NCBI GenBank assembly: GCA_030827005.1
Contig: JAVBJL010000009.1
Coordinates: 5,136 to 69,135, forward strand
DNA from: Wigglesworthia glossinidia
GTDB taxonomy: Bacteria > Pseudomonadota > Gammaproteobacteria > Enterobacterales > Enterobacteriaceae
DNA: 64,000 nucleotides
Reading direction: 5' to 3'
Below the pieces are notes generated by a model. It was not told where the DNA came from. It searched no databases and saw nothing but the letters and a program-made list of their open reading frames with translations. Positions 41,151-50,679 of the stretch are shown one piece after another. The translations under genes and the position numbers were made by a program. How positions within the stretch are numbered: the stretch's first letter is position 1; each line of letters begins with the position of its first letter.

Positions 41151-41720
41151 TTATTTTACTCTAGCTACGTACTCTTCGCTACGAGTATTTATTCTAATAA
41201 TATCATTTTTTTGTATAAACAATGGAACCTTGATTATTGCACCGGTAGATAAAACTACCGGTTTACTTGTAGACTGAATAGTATCTTTTTTGGATTCATA
41301 ATCTGCATGTAATACTTTCAAATTTATAAATTTAGGTAAATTAATAAAAATGGGTTTTTTATTCCAAAAAGTTACTGTACATTCTAGTTGTTCTACGATC
41401 CATTTATTATTTTCTCCTAAAAATTTTTTATTAATACAGAATTGTTCAAAATTATCTTTTTTTATGAAATACCAAAAATTAGAACTTTGATAAAGTGTTT
41501 TTGCTAAAATATCATTTACATTAGCAGATAAATAATATTCATTTGATTTAAATATTTTATCAATAATTTTTCCAGAAGTTATTTTTTTTAATTTTATTCG
41601 GTTAAATGGCTGTCCCTTACCTGGTTTGACAAATTGATTATTTAAAATTACATATGGTTCATTGTTTAATAAAATTTTTAATCCAATACGTAGTTGATTT
41701 ACGCTATAATAACGTGTCAT
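41151..41720 (-). CDS. efp: elongation factor P
   Basis: Relieves ribosome stalling at polyproline. 189 residues. The modified Lys lies in VKPGKGQPF (Lys35 counting Met; Lys34 in E. coli numbering). Domains II/III are complete, ending KVPLFIQKNDIIRINTRSEEYVARVK-like to the family C-terminus. The start is 22 bp from the divergent epmB start; the same divergent pairing occurs in E. coli. Confidence 0.97.
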   Translation of the reverse strand: MTRYYSVNQLRIGLKILLNNEPYVILNNQFVKPGKGQPFNRIKLKKITSGKIIDKIFKSNEYYLSANVNDILAKTLYQSSNFWYFIKKDNFEQFCINKKFLGENNKWIVEQLECTVTFWNKKPIFINLPKFINLKVLHADYESKKDTIQSTSKPVVLSTGAIIKVPLFIQKNDIIRINTRSEEYVARVK

Positions 41721-41742
41721 ATATTTTACATATATAATTTAA

Positions 41743-42774
41743 ATGATTAAAGCTATTTATAATAAAAAAAAATTAATTTTAAAAGATGATTGGTTAAAAG
41801 AACTGTCTAATTCTATCATAAATCCTTTAGATTTATTAAAATATCTTAAATTAGATCATAATCAAGATTTATTACATGGAATGAAAGCAAATAAATTATT
41901 TTCATTTCGTGTTCCTATGTTTTTTGTTAATTTAATGGAAAAAGGGAATGCAAAAGATCCGTTATTTTTACAAATATTTACTAGATATGAAGAAATGATA
42001 CAATCTACAAAATTTTTTAAAGATCCTTTAAAAGAAAATAGTAATAAAAAAAAATATTATGGATTTATAAAAAAATATAAAAATCGTTTGTTAATTTTAC
42101 TCAAAGGAAATTGTGCAACGAATTGTAGATATTGTTTTCGAAGACATTTTCCTTATCCTAAGCATACTTTGAATACAGAAAGATGGAACTATATTTATAA
42201 ATATATTAATAAAAATAAAAATATCAATGAAATTATTTTATCTGGAGGCGATCCATTAATGGCGAAAGATAAATTACTAGATATAGTTATTACTCATTTA
42301 GAAAAAATTTCGCATCTCAATACATTACGTATTCATACTAGATTACCGACGCTTCTACCTGTTAGAATGACAAGATTCTTATGCGATCGATTAATTTCCT
42401 GCTCATTAAATATAGTATTAGTAACTCATATTAATCATTATCGTGAAATTAGCGATGAATTTCAAAAAAAGATTATTTATTTACGTGATAGTAGGGTTAT
42501 ATTATTTAATCAAAGTGTTCTTCTACGTGACATTAATGATAATGCAGAAACTCTTCTTAAATTACATAAAAAATTGTTTAATCTCGGAATCATTCCGTAT
42601 TACTTACATTTATTAGATAAAGTTCAAGGCGCAGCTCATTTTAATGTTCCAGAAACTAAGGCAAAAAAAATTATGTTAAAACTTTTAGAAAATTCTCCTG
42701 GTTATCTTGTGCCAAAATTAGTTAAAGAAGTTCCGGGAGAAAAAAATAAGATTTTAATAAATTTAAATTCATGA
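41743..42774 (+). CDS. epmB: EF-P lysine 2,3-aminomutase EpmB
   Basis: Radical-SAM, PLP enzyme converting L-lysine to (R)-beta-lysine, which EpmA attaches to EF-P. 343 residues. Radical-SAM Cys cluster in NCATNCRYCFRRHFP, followed by ILSGGDPLMAKD and HTRLPTLLPVRMT. A C-terminal PLP-lysine region contains LLDKVQGAAHF. Divergent from efp, so the modifier and target probably share a control region. epmA is not in the window. Confidence 0.96.
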   Translation: MIKAIYNKKKLILKDDWLKELSNSIINPLDLLKYLKLDHNQDLLHGMKANKLFSFRVPMFFVNLMEKGNAKDPLFLQIFTRYEEMIQSTKFFKDPLKENSNKKKYYGFIKKYKNRLLILLKGNCATNCRYCFRRHFPYPKHTLNTERWNYIYKYINKNKNINEIILSGGDPLMAKDKLLDIVITHLEKISHLNTLRIHTRLPTLLPVRMTRFLCDRLISCSLNIVLVTHINHYREISDEFQKKIIYLRDSRVILFNQSVLLRDINDNAETLLKLHKKLFNLGIIPYYLHLLDKVQGAAHFNVPETKAKKIMLKLLENSPGYLVPKLVKEVPGEKNKILINLNS

Positions 42775-42786
42775 AATAAAAAAAAT

Positions 42787-43368
42787 TTAAGCACTATTTT
42801 TATTTGGATTCAAAATAAGAATGCTATTATTTGAGCAATAGTCATCTGTTTTGTTTATATGAAATTTTTTTGATTTCCCAATAAATTTGCCTCCTTCTTT
42901 AATCATAATAGTGTAACATTTCATAATTCCAAATAATTTACCGCATTCTAATATATTTATATTAGAAGCTATACATTTTCCTTTAACGATACCGTCAATA
43001 ATAATTTTTTTTGCAATTATATTTCCTATAATTTTACCTGTTTGCATGATGTAAACGGTGTTTTCTTTAGCTGTTATATTACCGTATATTTTTCCTGAAA
43101 TATAAATATTTCCTTTTATATTAATATTTCCAGTAAATGTAGTATTTTTAGATAATAAAGTGTCTTTGTTTTTTAAATTATAAAATTCGGAATAGCTTTT
43201 ATTTTCAATTATCGAAGGTGAATCAAATTTGTTGAAGTTAATATTTTTATTATTTTTTATATATTTGCTGTAATTTCGAATTCTACAGTAATAGAGTATA
43301 AGTGATAATACTACAAAGATGGAGGTAGCTGTGCATAATAGAAAATGATTTGTTAAATATGAAATCAA
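42787..43368 (-). CDS. bactofilin family protein
   Basis: 193 residues: a short N-terminal hydrophobic segment (about residues 5-28), a polar linker, then a bactofilin beta-helix (about residues 70-170) with regularly repeated strands such as NINIKGNIYISGKIYGNI, KIIGNIIAKKIIIDG and GKLFGIMKCYTIMI. Bactofilins polymerise without nucleotides and affect cell shape (for example CcmA of Proteus); the membrane-anchored form fits that group. E. coli K-12 has no obvious standard counterpart in this position. It lies between epmB and suhB. The family call is good; the function here is unknown. Confidence 0.85.
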   Translation of the reverse strand: MISYLTNHFLLCTATSIFVVLSLILYYCRIRNYSKYIKNNKNINFNKFDSPSIIENKSYSEFYNLKNKDTLLSKNTTFTGNINIKGNIYISGKIYGNITAKENTVYIMQTGKIIGNIIAKKIIIDGIVKGKCIASNINILECGKLFGIMKCYTIMIKEGGKFIGKSKKFHINKTDDYCSNNSILILNPNKNSA

Positions 43369-43542
43369 TGCAATTATCCATCCTATCCAGATATGATTTA
43401 AAAAAAAATCAATACTACATTTGTTTATTGGTTTTTTAATATTATTTTTTCAAAAAATTAAATATATTAAATACTATATTATCGCTTAAAATAATGCAAA
43501 TATAGATCGTATGAAATATATTTTAATTATTTTATGAAAATA

Positions 43543-44352
43543 TTATTTTTTAATATTTTTTAAATTGAAAATATCTTGAATATTCGATAATATTTTTTTT
43601 ATAGTATTTGGATGACCAGCTAAAATATTACCAGAAATCAAGTAATCATGTCCTCCAAAGAAATCAGTGACAACACCTCCGGATTCACGTACCAAAAGAT
43701 CTCCGCTAATAAATTTTTTTTTGATTTTTGACTGTACATTAAAAAATAAAGAAAAACGTCCTGCTGCAACATATGCTAAATCTAATGCTACAGATCCAGT
43801 ACAACGAAAACTTTGATAGTTTAATAATAAACTGTTTATAAAACTACAATAATCACTATTATATTCATTTTTCATACAATCTGAAGAGCTCGATAGAATT
43901 GCATATTTTATATTTTCATTCTTTTTAATCCTTATTCGATATCCATTTAATTGAGCTCCTTGACCCCTTATTGCAGTAAATAATTCATTTCTAATTGGAT
44001 CGTATATTACCGAAATTTCTGTTTTTAAATTAATTTGTACAGCAATAGAGATAGAAAAATGTGGCAAGTTATTAGCAAAATTTCTGAATCCATTTAATGG
44101 ATCAACAATCCATTGTGTTTTTGAAAAAATATTTTTTTTTTCATCATTTTGATAAATATTTAAAAATATATGATTTGGATAAAATTTTTTAATAATATTT
44201 GCAATTAAATATGCCGAAGTATTGCTTATATTCAATAAATTTTCATTAAATTTTACATGATTAATAGAAGAGAACATACCATAATATTTGTTAATTAATT
44301 TTCCTGCTTCTCTAACTGCATAAATAGCAATATTAAGTATCGGATGCATCAT
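43543..44352 (-). CDS. suhB: SuhB-like protein lacking inositol-monophosphatase metal ligands
   Basis: Aligned over its whole length with E. coli SuhB (MMHPILNIAIYAVREAGKLI; VYDPIRNELFTAIRGQGAQL; STGSVALDLAYVAAGRFS-like CTGSVALDLAYVAAGRFS; ending GNILAGHPN). The catalytic motifs are lost: GEESG is replaced around LNIYQND, DPLDGTTNF reads DPLNGFRNF (the Asp87 equivalent is Asn), the PWDFAAG metal motif reads KKFISGD, and the upstream K..D.VT..D element is also degraded. The first Asp of DPLxG remains. In E. coli SuhB is a Nus factor in rRNA antitermination, a role reported not to need phosphatase activity. Family membership is clear; inactivity is inferred. Confidence 0.92.
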   Translation of the reverse strand: MMHPILNIAIYAVREAGKLINKYYGMFSSINHVKFNENLLNISNTSAYLIANIIKKFYPNHIFLNIYQNDEKKNIFSKTQWIVDPLNGFRNFANNLPHFSISIAVQINLKTEISVIYDPIRNELFTAIRGQGAQLNGYRIRIKKNENIKYAILSSSSDCMKNEYNSDYCSFINSLLLNYQSFRCTGSVALDLAYVAAGRFSLFFNVQSKIKKKFISGDLLVRESGGVVTDFFGGHDYLISGNILAGHPNTIKKILSNIQDIFNLKNIKK

Positions 44353-44643
44353 ATATAATCTCTATATAAGAGTATTTAATAAATTTATAATAATTAAATA
44401 TTAAATAAAAATATTATAAATTGAATATTTCAATATACTTGTATGAATTTTAAATATTACCTATATATAAAAATAATATTTATTTATATGTTATAGTAAA
44501 TAGTGTATAAAATTTATATAAAGCAATTCTTTTTTTTTCAAAATTACAGTATATTATAAACTGTTTCAATTTTAAATTAGATCTTGCTGATAATAACAGA
44601 TACCGATCTACTAGTATTTAAATTTATATAAAATAGCATAGGA

Positions 44644-45813
44644 ATGAAACAAAAAGTGAAATTTCCAATATATTTAGATTACGCATCCACTACTCCAGTA
44701 GATAAAAAAGTATATGAAAAGATGCTAAATTATTTAACACGTAGTGGAATATTTGGAAACCCGGCATCAAGTTCACATATTTATGGATGGGAAGCAGAAA
44801 ATGCTATAGAAATGTCAAGAAAAAATGTAGCAGATCTAATTTGTGCAAATACTCGAGAAATTATTTTCACTTCTGGTGCAACAGAATCAAATAATTTGGC
44901 AATTAAAGGTGTTATTAATTTACATAAAAAACAAAAAATCCATATTATTTCTGGAAAAACTGAACATCATTCGGTGTTGGATACCTGTTATGCATTACAA
45001 TCGCATGGAATAGAGCTAAGTTTATTAACTCCTCAAAAAAATGGCATGATCCTTCCTGAACAACTTCAAAAAGAACTGCGCGAAAATACTGTTTTAGTAT
45101 CTCTTATGCACGTTAATAATGAAACCGGTGTAATTCAAGATGTAGAATCATTTGGAAAAATATGCAATGCTGCCGGAATATTATTTCATGTAGATGCTAC
45201 TCAAAGCATCGGTAAAATACCAATCGATCTTCGTAAAATTGAAATAAATCTTATGTCATTTAATGCACATAAAATTTATGGACCCAAAGGAATTGGCGTA
45301 TTATTCATTCGTAGAAAACCTCCTATATACTTAAAAGCACAAATGCACGGTGGAAGTCAAGAAAATAGTTTAAGACCAGGAACATTGCCCGTACATCAAG
45401 TTGTTGGAATGGGAGAAGCATGCCGTCTGATCCAAAGAGAAATGGATAAAGAGAATAAAAAAATAAAAAAATTAAAAAAAATATTTATAAATGGTATACG
45501 AAAGAAAAATGACATTATATTGAATGGAGATCAAAATAATAGCGTTCCGCATATACTAAATATTACTTTTCCAGGAATTGATAGTAGATTAATTATATCC
45601 TTATTAAAAGATTTAGCAATTTCTACGGGGTCTGCATGTACGTCGGGTAATTCTAGCTCGTCTCATGTTCTACATGCAATGGGTATAAGTCGTATATTAT
45701 CAAGCAGTTCAATTCGTATTTCACTAGGTAAATTTATCTCTCATGAAGAAATTCTATTTACTATTAATTATATAAATAACATTATTCCTAATATAAATAA
45801 AACATTATATTAG
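44644..45813 (+). CDS. iscS: cysteine desulfurase IscS (C-terminal tail shortened)
   Basis: PLP enzyme that supplies sulfur for Fe-S clusters and thio-modified tRNA. 389 residues. PLP Lys in FNAHKIYGPKG, active-site His in SGKTEHHSVLD, catalytic mobile-loop Cys in STGSACTSGNSS. It ends at ...NIIPNINKTLY and lacks the last 20 or so residues of E. coli IscS ([20 protein letters not shown]), part of the IscU-docking face. A stop follows at once, and no alternate frame encodes the tail. iscR and iscU are not beside it. Confidence 0.96.
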   Translation: MKQKVKFPIYLDYASTTPVDKKVYEKMLNYLTRSGIFGNPASSSHIYGWEAENAIEMSRKNVADLICANTREIIFTSGATESNNLAIKGVINLHKKQKIHIISGKTEHHSVLDTCYALQSHGIELSLLTPQKNGMILPEQLQKELRENTVLVSLMHVNNETGVIQDVESFGKICNAAGILFHVDATQSIGKIPIDLRKIEINLMSFNAHKIYGPKGIGVLFIRRKPPIYLKAQMHGGSQENSLRPGTLPVHQVVGMGEACRLIQREMDKENKKIKKLKKIFINGIRKKNDIILNGDQNNSVPHILNITFPGIDSRLIISLLKDLAISTGSACTSGNSSSSHVLHAMGISRILSSSSIRISLGKFISHEEILFTINYINNIIPNINKTLY

Positions 45814-45909
45814 TAAATTGAGTTAATTTCAAAATTATAATATTTTAATGACAACATATTAGCTGTTTTTAAAAAAATTTCTATCTTTTATAATGATAAT
45901 GTAAAACTA

Positions 45910-46583
45910 ATGCAAATAACATGGCAAAATCTATTAAAACAAGAAAAAAATAAAAAATATTTTTATGATATTTTCGAATATATTAATATAAGAAGAAAAT
46001 TAGGAATTAATATCTATCCTGAAAAAAAAAATATATTTAAAGCATTACAACTAACACCAATTAACAAAATTAAAGTAGTAATCTTAGGACAAGATCCATA
46101 TCATGGGTTTAATCAAGCAGACGGATTATGTTTTTCTGTAAAATCTGGATGCAAAATCCCTCCTTCTCTAAAAAATATTTTTATAGAAATAAAAAATAGT
46201 GTGCCAAACTTTATTATTCCAAAAAATGGTTGTTTAGAGAAATGGGCATTTCAGGGAGTATTATTACTGAATAGTATTCTAACAGTGGAAGAAGGTAGAC
46301 CAAATTCACATGCTAAAATTGGATGGGAATTATTTACAAACCAAGTTATTAAGTATATTAATCAATTTTGCAAACAAATTATTTTTATTTTATGGGGTAA
46401 TTATGCAAAAAAAAAAGTATGTTTATTAATTTTAAGCATCATATAATTTTATCTGCATCTCATCCGTCGCCATTATCGGCGCATCTTGGATTTATAGGAT
46501 GTAAGCATTTTTCTAAAACAAACAAGATACTTTCTATTTTAGGTAAAACTCCAATAGATTGGAATTTATCAAAAATTAACTAG
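45910..46583 (+). pseudogene. ung: uracil-DNA glycosylase with one poly-A frameshift
   Basis: Removes uracil from DNA. The first frame (45910-46446) encodes the N-terminal part with the catalytic Asp motif LGQDPYHGFNQADGLCFSV and LLLNSILTVEEG. At an A10 run (46407-46416, after LWGNYAKK) it runs off into VCLLILSII and stops. The other frame continues exactly as Ung: KHHIILSASHPSPLSAH (catalytic His), GFIGCKHFS, TPIDW, stop at 46583. One extra A (or two fewer) restores the whole protein. The rest of the 3' part is well preserved, so either transcript slippage rescues it, the inactivation is recent, or the A count is wrong. Its end overlaps the end of dapE. Confidence 0.9.
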
Positions 46584-47730
46584 CGTATTGATTTAAATAA
46601 ATTTTTGATAAAATTGTTTGATATATTTTGCTTAAAATATATAAATCTGTAATTTTTACACATTCGTTTTCTTGATGAATTGTTTTGTTTAATAATCCCA
46701 ATTCTATAATTTGTTTGCTAATTTTACAAATAAATCTTCCGTCAGAAGTTCCACCATTATTTTTTATAGATGGAAAAATATTTTGACATATTTTGATTGA
46801 ATGTGAAACTATTTGCAATAAAGATCCTGCTTGTGTAATAAAAGGATTACTGTTTAAAATATATTTAGTTTTATATTTACATTGTAATGATTTTAATATT
46901 ATATCAATTTTTTTTTGAATAATAATTTCGTTCGATTTTAGATTAAATCTAAAATTTAATTTTAATAACACTTGATTTGGTGTAACGTTATTACATGATT
47001 TAGAATCGCTTTTAATTTTTACAATCTGCATACTAGTTGGTGGTAATATGCACATTTTATCATTCCAAGACGTTTTTATTAATTGATTAATTGCTAAATT
47101 AACTAAATTAATAGGATTTTTATTAAAATTTGAATATGCAACGTGGCACTGTTTTCCATAAATAATTATATATGCGTCTAAAGAACCTCTTCTACCATTT
47201 TTTATGGTATCTCCAATATATTTTTTTCCTGTTGGCTCTCCAATTAAGCAACAATCAATTTTTTCTTTTCTTTTGATTAAAACTTCAATAACTTTTTTAA
47301 TTCCATGTTTACCTGATCCTTCTTCATCAGAAGAAATTAAAAATGCTAATCTTCCTTGATTAAAGTTTTTATTAGTATAAAAAAATTCTCTAGAAGCAAC
47401 TAGCATCGCAGAAATGGCGCCTTTCATATCGGATGCTCCTCTACCGTATAAAAAACCATTATTTAATGTTGGTTCGAATGGAGGAAATTTCCAATATTTT
47501 AAATTTCCAATATTTACCACGTCAGTATGGCCTGCAAATAATACGGTATATCCTTTACCTCGATAAGCCCATATATTTGTAGTATTACCAAATTGCATAA
47601 TTTCAGTTTTAAAACCTATTTTGCGTAGATAACTAATAATAATTTTATTACATCCAGCGTCATTAGGCGTCAAAGAAGGACATTTTATTAAATTGCATGC
47701 TAAGTTGATTACTTGTTTTTTAAATGACAT
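46576..47730 (-). CDS. dapE: succinyl-diaminopimelate desuccinylase
   Basis: Zinc peptidase-fold enzyme in lysine and meso-diaminopimelate synthesis. 384 residues (E. coli 375). Metal ligands in LFAGHTDVV, GRGASDMKGAISAM and ISSDEEGSGKHG. The C-terminal GGTSDGRFI motif is present. Convergent with ung, overlapping its corrected end by 8 bp. Its partner DapF is in the window but frameshifted. Confidence 0.97.
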   Translation of the reverse strand: MSFKKQVINLACNLIKCPSLTPNDAGCNKIIISYLRKIGFKTEIMQFGNTTNIWAYRGKGYTVLFAGHTDVVNIGNLKYWKFPPFEPTLNNGFLYGRGASDMKGAISAMLVASREFFYTNKNFNQGRLAFLISSDEEGSGKHGIKKVIEVLIKRKEKIDCCLIGEPTGKKYIGDTIKNGRRGSLDAYIIIYGKQCHVAYSNFNKNPINLVNLAINQLIKTSWNDKMCILPPTSMQIVKIKSDSKSCNNVTPNQVLLKLNFRFNLKSNEIIIQKKIDIILKSLQCKYKTKYILNSNPFITQAGSLLQIVSHSIKICQNIFPSIKNNGGTSDGRFICKISKQIIELGLLNKTIHQENECVKITDLYILSKIYQTILSKIYLNQYAS

Positions 47731-47785
47731 AGAGAGATTATTTTGTTTATTTAATTATTTATAAAAATTTTTAAAATATTTTAAG

Positions 47786-48556
47786 TTAATTTTTAAGATT
47801 CCAGCTTATTTTAATGCAATACCAAGCTATAATGTATAAAACAAAAATAATAAAAATCATAATACTAAATGATAAAAAAATAGAAACATCTGTAATTCCC
47901 AAGAAACCATATCTAAATCCGTTTACCATGTAAACGACGGGATTTAATTGAGAAATTTTTTGCCAAAAAACAGGAAGTAAGTTTAATGAATAAAACACAC
48001 CTCCTAGATATGTTAAAGGTGTTAAAATAAATGTTGGTATTATACTGATATCATCAAAATTTTTAGCAAATATTCCATTTAATAAACCAGCAAGAGAAAA
48101 CAGAATAGAAGTTAGTATTAAAATTATAATAGTAATTATATATTTTTGAATATGTATTGCAAAAAAACATAGCGATACTGTGGTGACTAATGATCCTACA
48201 AAAATTGCTCGTATTATCCCTCCTCCGATATATCCAAAAATAATAATATATGCTGGTACTGGAGCAATAAGTAACTCTTCAATATTTTTTTGAAATTTAG
48301 CGCTAAAAAATGAAGATGCGACATTGCTGTATGCATTAGTTATTACAGACATCATAATCATTCCGGGAATGATAAATTCCATATAAGAAAATCCATGTAT
48401 ATTCCCAATTTTTGACCCAATTAAATTGCCAAAAATGATAAAATATAGTATCATCGTAATTATTGGAGGCACTAAGGTTTGACCCCAAATTCTAGTAAAC
48501 CTCATTACTTCTTTGCATAAAATGCTTTTTAATGCAATTAAGTACGATTTTTTCAT
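47786..48556 (-). CDS. yadH: ABC transporter permease YadH
   Basis: ABC-2 type membrane subunit, 256 residues with six helices. Almost collinear with E. coli YadH: GQTLVPPIITMILYFIIFGN, FIIPGMIMMSVITNAYSNVA, SLAGLLNGIFAKNFDDIS and FRYGFLGITDVS. Pairs with YadG 17 bp upstream. Substrate unknown. Confidence 0.95.
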   Translation of the reverse strand: MKKSYLIALKSILCKEVMRFTRIWGQTLVPPIITMILYFIIFGNLIGSKIGNIHGFSYMEFIIPGMIMMSVITNAYSNVASSFFSAKFQKNIEELLIAPVPAYIIIFGYIGGGIIRAIFVGSLVTTVSLCFFAIHIQKYIITIIILILTSILFSLAGLLNGIFAKNFDDISIIPTFILTPLTYLGGVFYSLNLLPVFWQKISQLNPVVYMVNGFRYGFLGITDVSIFLSFSIMIFIIFVLYIIAWYCIKISWNLKN

Positions 48557-48573
48557 ATTTTTTCCATAGACTT

Positions 48574-49482
48574 TTAATTTGATACTAAATTCAAAAACAA
48601 TTCCTCTAATCGATTACTTTTATTTCGCATGCTTTTAACTTGAATATTTTTTGAATTTAATTGCAAAAAGAGGTCATTTAATCCTTGATATTTTTTTACT
48701 TCAACTTCTAAAGAAAAATCATTTAAAACTTTAAAATTATATCCGTTTAGTTTTATATTTGATATTTTACATGATAAATCTAAAATGAATTTTTCAGATT
48801 TTATTTTTGATAATAAGTTTTTTATTGAAGTATTTTCTATTAATGTTCCGCATCGCATTATCCCGATATGACGACATAGATTTTCTGCTTCTTCAAAATA
48901 ATGTGTGGTTAGTATTATTGTTTTTCCTTTTTTATTAAAATTTTTTAACAAACTCCAAATCAATCTTCTACTGTCTATATCTACTCCTGCTGTTGGTTCA
49001 TCAAGAATTAGCAGTTTTGGCTCATGCATTAATGCGCGAACAATCATTAATCTACGTTTCATTCCTCCAGATAACATACGGGCTGCTTTATTTCTTTCAT
49101 TCCATAAGTTTAGTTGATTTAAGTATTTTTTTGCACGAATATTGGCAATTTTTTTTTTTACTCCATAGTATCCGGCTTGATTAATAATAATTTGTTTAAT
49201 TGTTTCAAATGGACTGAAATTAAATTCTTGTGGAACAAGCCCGATCTTTCTTTTATAAGAAAAAGGATTTTTATCTATATCTTTTCCGAAGATTTTTACT
49301 GTTCCAGAACTTTTTTTTATAAGATGACTGATTATTCCTATAATTGTAGATTTTCCTGCCCCATTAGGACCCAGTAATGCATAAAAGTCTCTTGTTTTTA
49401 CCGTCAAATCAATTGATCTAACAGCATAAATATTTTTGTTATATATTTTTTTTAATTTTTTTATTTCTAGGGCATATTCCAT
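48574..49482 (-). CDS. yadG: ABC transporter ATP-binding protein YadG
   Basis: 302 residues, same family and length as E. coli YadG. Walker A LLGPNGAGKSTIIGI, signature MLSGGMKRRLMIVRALM, Walker B LLILDEPTAGVDID, switch His in TTHYFEEAE. The C-terminal part ending in NRLEELFLNLV is characteristic. With YadH forms an exporter of unknown substrate. Interestingly kept in a reduced genome. Confidence 0.96.
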   Translation of the reverse strand: MEYALEIKKLKKIYNKNIYAVRSIDLTVKTRDFYALLGPNGAGKSTIIGIISHLIKKSSGTVKIFGKDIDKNPFSYKRKIGLVPQEFNFSPFETIKQIIINQAGYYGVKKKIANIRAKKYLNQLNLWNERNKAARMLSGGMKRRLMIVRALMHEPKLLILDEPTAGVDIDSRRLIWSLLKNFNKKGKTIILTTHYFEEAENLCRHIGIMRCGTLIENTSIKNLLSKIKSEKFILDLSCKISNIKLNGYNFKVLNDFSLEVEVKKYQGLNDLFLQLNSKNIQVKSMRNKSNRLEELFLNLVSN

Positions 49483-49682
49483 ATGTGGAGATTTTCATAT
49501 TTTTATAAAATTAAAATTAATTCGCAGTATATTTTTATTTTAATAAAAAATATTTTTTTTGATTTTTTATAAAAAATACTGTGATTTTTGATTTTTTTTA
49601 TTTATTTTAAAATAAATAGCATTTTGAATAAATCGTATTTTATTTTAATTTATTGAGAATTTAAGTGATATTTTTTTGATTA

Positions 49683-49898
49683 TTATTTAATAGAAACGAT
49701 TTTATCGAATCTTGTGTTAAACTTGCTTACTCTTCCTCCTGTATCTACAATTCGTTGTTTTCCCGTATAGAATGGATGACATGCATTGCATACGTCTAGG
49801 CGTATGCTATTTAATAAAGTAGATATTATTTTAAAAGAATTTCCGCACGCGCATTTTACTTTAACTTCTGTGCATTTTGGATGAATTTTTTTTTTCAT
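49683..49898 (-). CDS. rpmE: 50S ribosomal protein L31
   Basis: 71 residues, the Zn-binding (C+) type with four Cys (KCACGNSF and [14 protein letters not shown]). Conserved [12 protein letters not shown]. An extra Cys is present at residue 9. Start of the enteric rpmE-ftsN-hslVU neighbourhood (priA and cytR gone). Confidence 0.97.
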   Translation of the reverse strand: MKKKIHPKCTEVKVKCACGNSFKIISTLLNSIRLDVCNACHPFYTGKQRIVDTGGRVSKFNTRFDKIVSIK

Positions 49899-50679
49899 AT
49901 TAAATATATTTTTTATTTAAACCATAAAAAATTATATTGGAAATTTGATTAAATTCTTTTAAATATACAAAACATTTTTAATATATGCAAATAAAATTTA
50001 CAGTTAATTTAATTTTAGAGTAGAAAATTTATTTTTATAAAAATTATTTTCTTTGAAAAAGAATAAAAGAATTTTAGTCAATTAGTTATTTTTATTAAGA
50101 TGATATATTTTCTTTTAAATAGAATAGAATTTTATTTAGTAAAAGAATTAATATATGTTATATCAATTTTAATACATTTTATTGATTTACACTTTAAAAA
50201 AAATGTATATTTATTTAATAAATTCAATATATAAGATAATATTTATTCGTTTATATATAAAAATCTATAGATAATATTTTTAAAAATATATTTATTTATT
50301 TTAATATTTAAAATTTTATATTTTTTAAATAAAAAATTTTTAATAATTTTTTAAAATTAATTTACTTTATATACAAAAATGATTATAATTAAATTTATTT
50401 CAATTATATATATAAGTCAATTATCAATATTATTTTTAAGTATTTTAAGATACCTTATTATTGAAAAAAATTGAAAATTTATAATAATATAAATATATTA
50501 ATAACTTTATTATTAAATTCTTATAAAATTCTTTATTTCTTATTAAAATTTTTAATCTATTTTATTAAAACAAAAATAATCTTTTTAAACAATTATAAAT
50601 TGTACTGTTTATATGTAATTTTTAAAATAAAGTATCGGATATAATAGATAATTAACAAAAATTAAATTTTTATAATACC
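49899..50679. other. gene-free gap, rpmE / ftsN
   Basis: About 780 bp of extreme A+T. In E. coli priA and cytR occupy this interval; I cannot recognise any fragment of either, nor any RNA gene. It presumably carries the rpmE and ftsN promoters. Confidence 0.6.
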
